Notes under the pieces: generated by a model | The model's input: the letters and a program-made list of their open reading frames with translations, nothing else | What the model was told of the DNA's origin: nothing | Databases searched by the model: none | From: Ascidiaceihabitans sp039975415 | GTDB taxonomy: Bacteria; Pseudomonadota; Alphaproteobacteria; Rhodobacterales; Rhodobacteraceae | Strand: one strand, 5' to 3' | DNA length: 64,000 nucleotides | NCBI RefSeq assembly: GCF_039975415.1 | Contig: NZ_JBDWHD010000004.1 | Program-made: the position numbers and the translations under genes | Shown here: one piece after another, positions 32,538-40,848 of the stretch | Position numbering within the stretch: position 1 is the first letter of the stretch | How the letters are laid out: every line of letters begins with the position of its first letter

Positions 32538-32842
32538 AAACACGTGCGGCGCCCTGTATGGCACGCAGGCCCTGTTTGGTTGACCAAAGCCACCACGCAG
32601 TCACGGTCACAATCGACGCGAAAATCCACCAATTCCTGCACGTTGCCAGAGGTTTCGCCTTTCACCCAAAACGCTTGGCGCGAACGGCTCCAATAGGTCA
32701 CGCGCTTGGACGACAATGTGCGCGCCACCGCCTCTTGGTTCATCCACGCCATCATCAAAACTTCGTGGCTTCGGGCATCCTGTGCGATCACCGGAACAAG
32801 GCCCGCTTCATTGTATGTTAATGTGGCAGGATCGAAAGACAT
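32483..32842 (-). CDS. hisI: Phosphoribosyl-AMP cyclohydrolase
   Basis: The third step of histidine synthesis, opening the purine ring of phosphoribosyl-AMP. The 119 residues contain EVLMMAWMNQEA, the SRSRQAFWVKGETSGN motif and the metal ligands VDCDRDCVV and CHTGRRTCFY. The GTG at 32875 is in frame, but ATG 32842 (MSFDPATL) matches family starts and has AAGG upstream. It is a stand-alone HisI without the HisE domain. It ends tail-to-tail inside gluQ. Confidence 0.95.
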   Translation of the reverse strand: MSFDPATLTYNEAGLVPVIAQDARSHEVLMMAWMNQEAVARTLSSKRVTYWSRSRQAFWVKGETSGNVQELVDFRVDCDRDCVVALVNQTGPACHTGRRTCFYTSVVDGTETELMAPEA

Positions 32843-32911
32843 AGTCAGAAACCTTTTTGCATCTTCAGCTGACACGCTTATGTATGAGGGTAAGCAGGAT
32901 GGGAAGTCGTG

Positions 32912-33364
32912 ATGACCGCTGATACAGATCTAATCAAACTCTATTCGGGGCGCATCCTTGCCCTGGCAACAGACATTCCGCACCACACCCGTCTCGAAGG
33001 CCCGCAGGCAACTGTGAAAAAGCGTGCACCGTTATGTGGGTCAACCGTCACCGTTGATCTCGACATCCAAGACGGGCGCATCGTGGCTTTTGGTCAGGAC
33101 GTAAAAGCATGTGCCCTTGGACAGGCAGCGGCAGCTGTGACAGGGGCCGCTGTGATTGGCCGGACTTTGCCCGAAATGCAAACCGCACGCGACCAAATGC
33201 GCACAATGCTAAAAAGCAACGGCCCTGTGCCCGCGGCACCCTTTGAGGGCTTCGAGGTCTTGGAGCCGGCACGCGATTACAAAAACCGGCATGCGTCCAT
33301 CTTGCTAAGCTTGGATGCAACGGTCGAAGCGTTTGAACAGGTTATGCAATCCGATTGCGCCTGA
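32912..33364 (+). CDS. Iron-sulfur cluster assembly scaffold-like protein (IscU/NifU-N fold)
   Basis: A 150-residue IscU-like protein. The first two scaffold cysteines are present (PLCGS and KACALGQAAAA), but the segment that normally holds the third reads DYKNRHASILL with no cysteine. Family scaffolds need three, so its scaffold role is questionable; such variants are common in alphaproteobacteria. The ATG at 32912 follows an in-frame GTG by one codon. It is divergent from hisI. No other suf or isc gene is nearby. Confidence 0.8.
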   Translation: MTADTDLIKLYSGRILALATDIPHHTRLEGPQATVKKRAPLCGSTVTVDLDIQDGRIVAFGQDVKACALGQAAAAVTGAAVIGRTLPEMQTARDQMRTMLKSNGPVPAAPFEGFEVLEPARDYKNRHASILLSLDATVEAFEQVMQSDCA

Positions 33365-33446
33365 CGCGGTTTAACAGGGCGCCGTTAACCGTAATTGAGT
33401 AAATGCAGACTATGGCTGAGTGGAACCATCCCTTTGCCGAGGTCGC

Positions 33447-34841
33447 ATGTCACATCAAAATCATTTCCCGAACCCGGAACACATGACCCGGCTTGGGCGC
33501 GCTGCATCCACACTGGGGTTCGAGATTGTCGATATCGCGGGGTTTCTTGATCTGGTCGAAACCAAGGCCCAGCAACAACGCGCCGACCTTGGTGCGCTCA
33601 GTTCCAGTGCGCAATCCGTTGTGTCTGCGAATTCCGAAGCAAAAACCGCAATTGCAGCATTGGCTGACAACAGCGGCAAAACCTACAAAGACGTCCAGGA
33701 TTCTGCAGAAACCATGCGCGAAGCCGGCGAAAAAACCCGTGATGTCGCGCAGTGGGTCCAAAAGTTGGAACAGCGCACAGGCGCCGTCAGCGACACTTTG
33801 CAGGCCGTCAAAAAGAATAATGCGCAAATCGCATCCATTTCCACCCAAGTGAACACATTGGCCATCAATGCCAAAATTGAAGCTGCCCGTGCAGGCGACA
33901 GCGGCCGTGGGTTTGCAGTGGTTGCCAATGCCATCAATGAACTAAGCCGCGACACCAAGCACGCAGCGGCACAGATTTCCACGAACATCGAAGAGCTAAC
34001 CAAATGGATCGCGTCCCTGGGCCTCGAAGCCAAAGACATATCCACCAAGGCGAGTGACGTTTTGGAACAATCAACAAAAACCGACAGCGCATTGGGCCGC
34101 ATGGAATTATCCGTAAGAGACGCCAATATGCAGGCGTCGCAAATTGCCTCTCATGCTTCAGCTGTGGAAAGCTCTTTGACGGACTTTGGGCCGCGTCTTG
34201 ATCGCATTCAAAGCACTGTGGATTTCACGGTCAGCGGGATCGAAGAAACACACACACGAATCCAGAATTTAATCGACACATCAGAATCAATGGTGCAATC
34301 AAGTGCCGCTTTGGGTGGTGTGACCGAAGACCAGCAATTCATCGACTACGTGCAATCATTGGCCGCAGATATTTCGCAAGCTCTGGTACGCAGCATAGAT
34401 GAGGGCGCGATTACATCTGCAGAGTTGTTTGATCGCAGCTATATCCCGATCGTCAACAGCGATCCCGTTCAGGTGATGACAAAATCCACGCATGTTATGG
34501 ATAAGGTTCTTCCCCGTTTCCAAGAAGCTGCACTGGACTTTGACCAAAAAGTCGTCTTTTGCGCAGCAATTGATGTGAACGGTTATCTGCCGACCCACAA
34601 TCGAAAGTTTTCGCATCCCCAAGGCGATGATCCGGTTTGGAACATGGCCCATTGTCGAAATCGGCGCATTTTTGACGATCGCGTGGGACTGAAGGCTGGA
34701 CGCAACACTGCACCGTTTTTGCTGCAAGTGTACCGGCGCGACATGGGCGGCGGAAACTTCATGATGATGAAAGACCTGTCCGCGCCAATCAGCATTCTGG
34801 GCAAACATTGGGGCGGTCTACGCCTTGCGTACACGTTTTAA
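33447..34841 (+). CDS. Soluble methyl-accepting chemotaxis-like protein
   Basis: A 464-residue chemoreceptor-like protein with no transmembrane segment. Residues ~30-300 are coiled coil with the signalling tip LAINAKIEAARAGDSGRGFAVVANAINELS. A C-terminal ~110-residue domain (FCAAIDVNGYLPTHN, AHCRNRRIFDDR, FLLQVYRRDMGGG, GKHWGGLRLAY) resembles the cytoplasmic sensor found at the end of many alphaproteobacterial receptors. GAGG precedes the ATG. The leader has TTAAC and GTTAACC half-sites (33369-33391) reminiscent of CtrA targets, but not the standard spacing. The signal sensed is unknown. Confidence 0.85.
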   Translation: MSHQNHFPNPEHMTRLGRAASTLGFEIVDIAGFLDLVETKAQQQRADLGALSSSAQSVVSANSEAKTAIAALADNSGKTYKDVQDSAETMREAGEKTRDVAQWVQKLEQRTGAVSDTLQAVKKNNAQIASISTQVNTLAINAKIEAARAGDSGRGFAVVANAINELSRDTKHAAAQISTNIEELTKWIASLGLEAKDISTKASDVLEQSTKTDSALGRMELSVRDANMQASQIASHASAVESSLTDFGPRLDRIQSTVDFTVSGIEETHTRIQNLIDTSESMVQSSAALGGVTEDQQFIDYVQSLAADISQALVRSIDEGAITSAELFDRSYIPIVNSDPVQVMTKSTHVMDKVLPRFQEAALDFDQKVVFCAAIDVNGYLPTHNRKFSHPQGDDPVWNMAHCRNRRIFDDRVGLKAGRNTAPFLLQVYRRDMGGGNFMMMKDLSAPISILGKHWGGLRLAYTF

Positions 34842-34847
34842 AAAAAA

Positions 34848-34878
34848 GCGCCGCACATCCGGGACGGGATGGCGGCGC
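34848..34878 (-). terminator. Intrinsic terminator of the 42-aa microprotein gene
   Basis: GCGCCGC (34848-34854) pairs with GCGGCGC (34872-34878), continued by CATCC/GGATG past a single-base bulge. On the minus strand the stem is followed by seven T residues. The direction of the U-tract shows it serves a minus-strand transcript, although the chemoreceptor on the plus strand also ends here. Confidence 0.8.
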
Positions 34879-35012
34879 AAAGTAAAGCGGGTCTTACGGG
34901 GACCTGAACGTTCCAAACCACGAAGGGCTTAACTTGGGACAGGCAGTGTCAGTTAACGCATCAATTTGGGACGGATGCGAAGAACGGTCAGCATAAGATC
35001 GCAGGCAGAAAA

Positions 35013-35141
35013 TCAGACAAAGGATGGAAGGTGCAGACCGACAACAAGCATCACCATTAAAGCAGCAGCCCCAATTGCGTCTGTCAGAAGCGTGTCCTGA
35101 GCGCGGGTTGCGATACTTTTGATCTGGCGAAGAGTGGTCAT
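35013..35141 (-). CDS. 42-residue membrane microprotein, predicted SOS-controlled
   Basis: The sequence begins MTTLRQIKSIATRAQDTLLT, an amphipathic basic stretch, and continues with about 21 hydrophobic residues (DAIGAAALMVMLVV...) to the end HLPSFV. It should be a single-pass inner-membrane peptide with its N-terminus inside. A perfect AGGAGG lies seven bases before the ATG. Upstream, three GTTC half-sites are spaced 11 bp apart at 35200-35225, the alphaproteobacterial LexA box in double form. A terminator with seven T residues follows 135 bp after the stop. Known SOS peptides of this type, such as Caulobacter SidA (29 residues), block division; that role here is inference. I do not recognise a named family. 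Confidence 0.75.
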   Translation of the reverse strand: MTTLRQIKSIATRAQDTLLTDAIGAAALMVMLVVGLHLPSFV

Positions 35142-35191
35142 GTCGTGGCCTCCTGTGCTTTGTTGCACCTTTGTTCTCATATTACTAACTC

Positions 35192-35225
35192 TTCGTAAAG
35201 AACTTTTTACGAACTTTTTAAGAAC
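35192..35225 (-). promoter_or_regulatory. Triple LexA-type (SOS) box upstream of the microprotein
   Basis: On the plus strand GAAC occurs at 35200, 35211 and 35222, each pair separated by exactly seven bases; on the minus strand this is GTTC-N7-GTTC-N7-GTTC. GTTC-N7-GTTC is the established LexA recognition sequence in alphaproteobacteria. The boxes lie 59-85 bp before the start codon and next to a TAATAT -10-like element. An 8-bp inverted repeat TTCGTAAA/TTTACGAA (35192-35213) overlaps them. It lies downstream of recG, which ends at 35254. Confidence 0.7.
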
Positions 35226-35253
35226 ATTTGTAAACTTATTTGAACAAAAGTGA

Positions 35254-37344
35254 TTAACCCACTGAAATCAAACGAATAGCTTCATCCTGACGCATCAACC
35301 AAAGTAGAACACGGGCCGCCTGCCCCCTTGGGCTTTCCAAATCAGGATCTTCCGCCAGCAAACGTCGCGCATCACTTTGGGCCACGGCCATCAGATCGGA
35401 CTGCCGTTCCAGATCAGCGACTTTAAAGCGCGGAACACCCGATTGTGCGACCCCGATCAAATCCCCCGATCCACGCATTTGCAAATCTGTCTCGGCAATA
35501 ACAAAACCGTCTTCCGTTTCACGCAGAACTTCCAGCCGCTTTTGTCCGGTTTCAGACAAAGGCGCTTGATACATCAACAAACACGTTGATGCGGCATCCC
35601 CCCGTCCCACACGCCCACGCAGTTGGTGCAATTGGGCCAAACCAAAGGTTTCGGCACGCTCGATCACCATGATCGTAGCATTTGGCACGTTTACACCGAC
35701 TTCGATAACGGTCGTTGCAACCAGAACCTTGGTTTCTCCGGCTTGAAAGCGGGCCATGGCGGCATCTTTATCCGCAGGTGGCATTTGTCCATGCACCAGC
35801 CCAACAACCCCTTCGCCAAGCGCAGCACGCAAGCGTTTGAAACGCTCTTCTGCCGCGGTTAGATCAACAACTTCGCTTTCTTCCACCAACGGGCAGACCC
35901 AATAACACTGGCGCCCTTCTTTCATAACAGCGCGAAGACGATCCACAACCTCGTCGATGCGGCCCGTGCTGACCAAGGCTGTGCGGATCGGTTTGCGGCC
36001 CGGGGGTTTTTCATCCAGAACCGACACATCCATGTCGCCATATTGGGCCAAGGCCAGCGACCTCGGAATAGGCGTCGCTGTCATAACCAACACATCCGCG
36101 TGGCGTCCCTTTTTGCCCAACTCGAGGCGCTGCCGAACCCCGAACCTGTGTTGTTCATCGACGATCGCCAAACGCAAATCACGAAACACAACATCGTTTT
36201 GGAACACGGCATGTGTACCGACAAGAATTTGAATATCGCCCCGTGCCAGTGCCGCCAGCTTTGCGGCGCGTTCACGGCCTTTGTCGCGTCCTGTTAGGAT
36301 GTCCAGAACGACGCCGGCGTCTTCAGCCATCGGCTGCAGCCCCTCCAGATGCTGACGGGCTAAAATTTCTGTCGGGGCCATCATCACACCCTGCCCTTGG
36401 GCTTCAACAGCCACCAAAAGGGCCATAAACGCGACCAGTGTTTTGCCAGCGCCAACATCGCCCTGCAGCAATCGGTTCATACGGTCAGGGGATGCCATAT
36501 CGTCGGAAATCTCGGAAATGGCACGGGATTGCGCCCCTGTCGGACGATAGGGCAACGCGGACAATACTTTCGATTGTAAAGTCCCTGTGGCGCGACTGAT
36601 TTGGCCAGTCACTTTGCGTTCGTGTTGCCGCGCCAATGCCAACGTCAGCTGATGCGCCATCAATTCATCGTAAGCCAAGCGTTCCTTGGCCGGTGCAGTT
36701 GCTGCCATGTCCTTTAGGCTTTGGGGTTGATGTGCGGCCTCAATAGCGTCTCGAAATTCTGGCCACTTGGCCTGCATCTTTTGCGGGCCGTCAATCCATT
36801 CAGCCAAATCCGGCATCCTGCTTAACGCGCCTCTGGTTGCCTTGAACATTAGCTTTTGCGTGATGCCAGCGGTTAATGGATAGACCGGTTCAAAATCAGG
36901 AATATCACCTGCATCGTTTTCAGCCACCGCATGGTCGGGATGCACCATCTGGGCCATACTGTCGAACAATTCGACCCGCCCCGATACAACACGCCGCGAC
37001 CCAGTCGGAAGGCTGCGCTCCAGATAATCGCCACGCGCGTGAAAATACACCAACTGAAACGTCGTTTCCGCATCTTCCACCGTGATCCGATATGCCCCCC
37101 CTTTGTTTCGGGCGGGGCGATGTTGGCCGATTGTCACTGCAACAGTCACAACACCCGGCAGATCAGCGCCCTGAATCGTGTCGCGCAACCTTCGGTCGAT
37201 GCCGGTATGTGGCAGCGTGAACAACAAATCGCGCGGCGCCTCGACACCCAGTTGGGTAAAATGCTTCGCCGTTTTGGGGCCGACCCCCTCCAGCGTTTCA
37301 AGCCCGGCGAAAAGCGGGAACAAAGACGCTGGCCGACCCGTCAT
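35254..37344 (-). CDS. recG: ATP-dependent DNA helicase RecG
   Basis: A branch-migrating helicase that remodels stalled forks and recombination junctions. The 696 residues have the N-terminal wedge domain, Walker A GDVGAGKT, a DEQH box in IVDEQHRFGVRQR, and helicase motifs V/VI (EVGVNVPNATIMVIERAE, QLRGRVGRG). The frame extends to 37368, but ATG 37344 overlaps the ligA stop (ATGA) and gives the natural start MTGRPASLFP. The DNA repair pair ligA-recG is followed by an SOS-box microprotein on the same strand. Confidence 0.96.
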   Translation of the reverse strand: MTGRPASLFPLFAGLETLEGVGPKTAKHFTQLGVEAPRDLLFTLPHTGIDRRLRDTIQGADLPGVVTVAVTIGQHRPARNKGGAYRITVEDAETTFQLVYFHARGDYLERSLPTGSRRVVSGRVELFDSMAQMVHPDHAVAENDAGDIPDFEPVYPLTAGITQKLMFKATRGALSRMPDLAEWIDGPQKMQAKWPEFRDAIEAAHQPQSLKDMAATAPAKERLAYDELMAHQLTLALARQHERKVTGQISRATGTLQSKVLSALPYRPTGAQSRAISEISDDMASPDRMNRLLQGDVGAGKTLVAFMALLVAVEAQGQGVMMAPTEILARQHLEGLQPMAEDAGVVLDILTGRDKGRERAAKLAALARGDIQILVGTHAVFQNDVVFRDLRLAIVDEQHRFGVRQRLELGKKGRHADVLVMTATPIPRSLALAQYGDMDVSVLDEKPPGRKPIRTALVSTGRIDEVVDRLRAVMKEGRQCYWVCPLVEESEVVDLTAAEERFKRLRAALGEGVVGLVHGQMPPADKDAAMARFQAGETKVLVATTVIEVGVNVPNATIMVIERAETFGLAQLHQLRGRVGRGDAASTCLLMYQAPLSETGQKRLEVLRETEDGFVIAETDLQMRGSGDLIGVAQSGVPRFKVADLERQSDLMAVAQSDARRLLAEDPDLESPRGQAARVLLWLMRQDEAIRLISVG

Positions 37345-39461
37345 GCCGGTGCAATCAGGGCGATCCATTCCGCCTCAGTCAGGGTTTCAATGCCAAGGTC
37401 CGCGGCTTTTTTGGCCTTGGACCCTGCGCCTGGGCCCGCCACAAGAATATCCGTTTTTGCACTAACCGAACCGGACACCTTCGCGCCCAGTCGTTCCGCT
37501 TGTGCCTTTGCTTCAGCACGGGTCAATTGTTCAAGTGTTCCAGTAAAAACCACAGTTTTTCCGGAAACAGGGCTGGCGGATGTATCGGGGCGCTTCGCGT
37601 CTTGCACCGATAACTGCGCAATCAATCGGTCAATAGCTGCGCGTTCATGGTCGTTTGCAAAGGCCGCAACCAACGATCCCGCCATCACAGCCCCCACCCC
37701 ATCGACATCGATCAAATCGTCCCATGCAGGCCCGGCTTTATCCACAGCGTCATCTACAGCTGTCATCAACGCCTTCAAGGTCCCGTAATGCAGCGCCAAC
37801 AAATTGGACGCGGCATCACCAACATGCCTTATGCCCAATGCAAAAAGGAATTTGGGCAATGGAATGGTGAGTTTTTCGTCGATGGCATCAAAAAGATTCG
37901 ACGCAGATTTGTCGCCCCAGCCCTCGCGGTTTTTCAACTGTTGCAACCCTGTCTCGAACCGGGCCCGCAAGGTAAAGATATCCGAAGGTTCATTGATCCA
38001 ACCATCAGTATGAAACTGTTCCACCTGTTTTGCACCCAAACCGTCAATATCAAAAGCCCCCCGACTGACGAAGTGTTTAAGTTTTTCAACGCGTTGCGCT
38101 GGACAAATCAAGCCGCCGGTGCACCGTCGCACGGCATCACCTGGTTCGCGCGGGGCGGCACTGTCGCACTCGGGACATGTCATTGGAAAGACAAAAGGAA
38201 CTGAAAAGTCTGGCCGTTTTTTGATATCAACATCCGCAATTTTGGGGATCACATCGCCAGCGCGGTATACTTGAACCCAATCGCCTGCGCGGATGTCTTT
38301 ACCGCCCCGGATGTCGCCGCCTTTGGCATCTTTGCCCGCAATGTAATCTTCATTGTGCAACGTGGCATTGGACACAACAACACCCCCAACCGTCACAGGC
38401 GCCAAACGGGCCACGGGGCTTAGGGCGCCGGTCCGTCCGACTTGAATGTCGATGCCTTCCAATCGGGTCCATGCCAATTCAGCCGGAAATTTATGCGCGA
38501 TCGCCCACCTTGGTGTGGTAGACCGGAACCCCAAACGGTCCTGCAACGCCAGATCATCCACCTTGTAGACCACGCCATCAATATCGTAGCCCAGCGACGC
38601 GCGCTGCTGTTCTATCAATGAATAATGCGCAATCAATTCGGACGGACCCGCACATAGTTTCGTCAGCGGATTGGTCGAAAATCCGAAAGCTTCAAGACGC
38701 GCCACGGCCTGCCGTTGTGTCGTGGCCAATGGCGCAGAAAGGGCCCCCCAGGCATAGGCAAAAAACTTCAAAGGACGATCGCGGGTGATTTCTGCATTCA
38801 ATTGACGCAACGATCCCGCTGCTGCATTGCGTGGATTTGCAAACATCTTGTCGCCGTTTGCTGCTTGGCGTGTATTCAAAGTCTCAAAATCGGAATGCGC
38901 CATATAGACTTCGCCGCGCACTTCCAAAATATCTGGCGCGTCCTTAATCCGTTCCGGCACATCAGATATCGTACGGGCGTTGGCCGTGACATTTTCCCCT
39001 ACGGATCCATCACCCCGTGTCACCGCATGGATAAGTTCGCCCTTCTCATACCGCAAAGACAAAGACAGCCCATCAATTTTGGGCTCCGCCGTATACCCGC
39101 CTAAAGCGGAATTTTGAATCCCCAAGTATTTGCATATCCGGGCATCGAAATCAGCAACGTCTTCGTCTGAAAACGCATTGCCCAGCGACAGCATTGCAAC
39201 TTCATGGGTGATCTTGGAAAACCCGTCAGCGGGCGCAGCCCCCACCTGATCTGTTGCGCTGTCGATGCGTTTTAGGTCAGGAAACCTTGCCTCTATCGCA
39301 AGGTTGCGACTTTTCAAATTATCGTATTCAGCGTCCGAGATCACCGGAGCATCGTCCGTGTGGTAGGCCGAATTCGCGTCGGACAAAACCTGAGCAAGAC
39401 GCCGAAGTTCCGTTTCGGCGTCCAAGGCAGTTAAGAATTCAATATCTATTTCGGCAGTCAC
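37341..39461 (-). CDS. ligA: NAD-dependent DNA ligase LigA
   Basis: It seals nicks during replication and repair using NAD. The 706 residues contain the NAD-binding Ia-type start (SAYHTDDAPVISDAEYDNL), the adenylated Lys128 in KIDG, the OB domain, the four-cysteine zinc finger (CPECDS, RCTGGLICPAQ), helix-hairpin-helix repeats and a C-terminal BRCT domain (GKTVVFTGTLEQLTRAEAK). The start at 39461 is a GTG with no ATG alternative nearby. It overlaps recG by four bases. Confidence 0.96.
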   Translation of the reverse strand: MTAEIDIEFLTALDAETELRRLAQVLSDANSAYHTDDAPVISDAEYDNLKSRNLAIEARFPDLKRIDSATDQVGAAPADGFSKITHEVAMLSLGNAFSDEDVADFDARICKYLGIQNSALGGYTAEPKIDGLSLSLRYEKGELIHAVTRGDGSVGENVTANARTISDVPERIKDAPDILEVRGEVYMAHSDFETLNTRQAANGDKMFANPRNAAAGSLRQLNAEITRDRPLKFFAYAWGALSAPLATTQRQAVARLEAFGFSTNPLTKLCAGPSELIAHYSLIEQQRASLGYDIDGVVYKVDDLALQDRLGFRSTTPRWAIAHKFPAELAWTRLEGIDIQVGRTGALSPVARLAPVTVGGVVVSNATLHNEDYIAGKDAKGGDIRGGKDIRAGDWVQVYRAGDVIPKIADVDIKKRPDFSVPFVFPMTCPECDSAAPREPGDAVRRCTGGLICPAQRVEKLKHFVSRGAFDIDGLGAKQVEQFHTDGWINEPSDIFTLRARFETGLQQLKNREGWGDKSASNLFDAIDEKLTIPLPKFLFALGIRHVGDAASNLLALHYGTLKALMTAVDDAVDKAGPAWDDLIDVDGVGAVMAGSLVAAFANDHERAAIDRLIAQLSVQDAKRPDTSASPVSGKTVVFTGTLEQLTRAEAKAQAERLGAKVSGSVSAKTDILVAGPGAGSKAKKAADLGIETLTEAEWIALIAPA

Positions 39462-39580
39462 TGATGCTTTCCCGGTCTTTTTAATACCAATATGCGGCAG
39501 GCGGGATGGCGTCCAGCGGGTTTCATAGACGATCTATGCCAGGTATTCCAAATTGGTCAAACGTCAGACGTAGAACGCAA

Positions 39581-39603
39581 AACGCAGCCCATCAGGCTGC
39601 GTT
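39581..39603. terminator. Intrinsic terminator after ctrA
   Basis: AACGCAGCC (39581-39589) and GGCTGCGTT (39595-39603) form a perfect 9-bp stem with a five-base loop. T-runs follow on both strands (TTTTT on plus, TTTTGCGTT on minus), so it is bidirectional. It lies 25 bp after the ctrA stop and insulates ctrA from ligA. Confidence 0.88.
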
Positions 39604-39627
39604 TTTACTTGATAGAGGGGTGCGAAG

Positions 39628-40347
39628 TTAGGCGCCGACCGCAATACGGTGGTCATCCGTAGCGCTTGCAGGTTCCGGATCACGCAAAACATACCCACGC
39701 CCCCAAACCGTTTCGATGTAATTGTCACCGTCGGTGGCCGTGCTTAGTTTTTTGCGTAATTTACAGATGAAAACGTCAATAATTTTCAATTCCGGTTCGT
39801 CCATGCCGCCATACAGATGGTTTAGGAACATTTCCTTGGTCAAAGTTGTGCCTTTGCGTAGGCTCAAGAGTTCGAGCATCTGGTATTCTTTGCCCGTCAG
39901 ATGCACTGTCTTGTTGTCGACGCTGACCGTTTTGGCATCCAGATTGACCGAAATTTGACCGGTGTTGATCACAGATTGGGAATGCCCCTTTGACCGGCGG
40001 ATAATGGCGTGAATACGCGCCACCAATTCTTCACGGTGGAACGGCTTTGTCAGATAATCATCTGCACCAAAACCGAAACCTTTTATTTTGTTTTCCGTGT
40101 CATCAGCGCCGGACAAAATCAGGATAGGCGTTTCAATGCGGGCCAATCGCAACTGGCGTAGAACATCGTGACCATTCATATCAGGCAAATCAAGATCAAG
40201 CAGGATCAAATCATAATCATATAATTTGGCCAGATCGATCCCCTCCTCGCCAAGATCCGTTGCATAGACGTTTAGATTGGCATGAGTAAGCATCAGTTCG
40301 ATGCTTTTTGATGTTGTGGGGTCGTCTTCAACCAGCAGTACACGCAT
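39628..40347 (-). CDS. ctrA: Cell-cycle response regulator CtrA
   Basis: The OmpR-type master regulator that in Caulobacter controls division, motility and replication, and in Rhodobacterales controls motility, gene transfer agents and quorum-linked traits. The 239 residues have the phosphoacceptor Asp51 (LILLDLDLPDMNG), the switch LTKPF, and a C-terminal winged helix with YQMLELLSLRKGTTLTKEMFLNHLYGGMDEPE, which is near-invariant among CtrA proteins. The 98-bp gap to sciP contains a 7-bp inverted repeat. The inhibitor SciP is encoded immediately upstream on the same strand. Confidence 0.96.
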   Translation of the reverse strand: MRVLLVEDDPTTSKSIELMLTHANLNVYATDLGEEGIDLAKLYDYDLILLDLDLPDMNGHDVLRQLRLARIETPILILSGADDTENKIKGFGFGADDYLTKPFHREELVARIHAIIRRSKGHSQSVINTGQISVNLDAKTVSVDNKTVHLTGKEYQMLELLSLRKGTTLTKEMFLNHLYGGMDEPELKIIDVFICKLRKKLSTATDGDNYIETVWGRGYVLRDPEPASATDDHRIAVGA

Positions 40348-40405
40348 GTATTTGTCTCCGCTTCACATGGGGTTCGCGTTGATCTCAATCGTGACTAATA
40401 AAGGT

Positions 40406-40427
40406 TAATCACACGTTACCGTGATTA
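40406..40427 (-). promoter_or_regulatory. Inverted repeat in the ctrA upstream region
   Basis: TAATCAC (40406-40412) and GTGATTA (40421-40427) with an eight-base spacer lie about 60-80 bp before the ctrA start. Adjacent TTAACC and TTAAT elements on the minus strand resemble CtrA half-sites, compatible with autoregulation. No full TTAA-N7-TTAA site is present. Confidence 0.4.
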
Positions 40428-40445
40428 GATTAATAGCATAACAAC

Positions 40446-40724
40446 TTAAAGTTGTCTATACTTCTGTAACGCAGTCGCCTTCAACGCCGCCTCGCCGTGC
40501 ACACTGACCGCACGCACCCATTCTTTGAATTCATCTTCGCTAAGCTGGTATTTCTGCAAAGCAATTTCTTCAGAAATCAAACCATATAGAACGCCGCGCA
40601 CAACAGCTGCTTTGCGCGAAGCCACCCAACGCCTTGTTTTCGCATCAGGCAAATCAGCCTGCGTCATCACTGATCCATCAGGCAAATTTATCGCCCGGGG
40701 CCCTTCTACCTTTTTCAGATACAT
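40446..40724 (-). CDS. sciP: CtrA inhibitor SciP (DUF1153)
   Basis: A 92-residue helix-turn-helix protein of the DUF1153 family. In Caulobacter SciP binds CtrA-controlled promoters and CtrA itself to block transcription after replication starts. Conserved segments are RWVASRKAAVVRGVLYGLISEEIALQKY (shown in part by ASRKAAVVRGVL) and SEDEFKEWVRAVSVHGEAAL. It lies upstream of ctrA on the same strand with a 98-bp gap, so the activator and its inhibitor are encoded side by side. Confidence 0.93.
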   Translation of the reverse strand: MYLKKVEGPRAINLPDGSVMTQADLPDAKTRRWVASRKAAVVRGVLYGLISEEIALQKYQLSEDEFKEWVRAVSVHGEAALKATALQKYRQL

Positions 40725-40848
40725 TTTTTATCTCGATCCATTGCACTTAAGGCTACAATGGCCCAAATGCGCTTAATGACCTGTGAAGCTTGACGATGAG
40801 AGTAATTAGGATTTTCATCGATTGCGAACGACCTACCTGGAGACCACA

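Noticed and set aside
33369..33391. CtrA binding site before the chemoreceptor
   Set aside because: TTAA and TTAA are separated by ten bases, not seven; at best a half-site.
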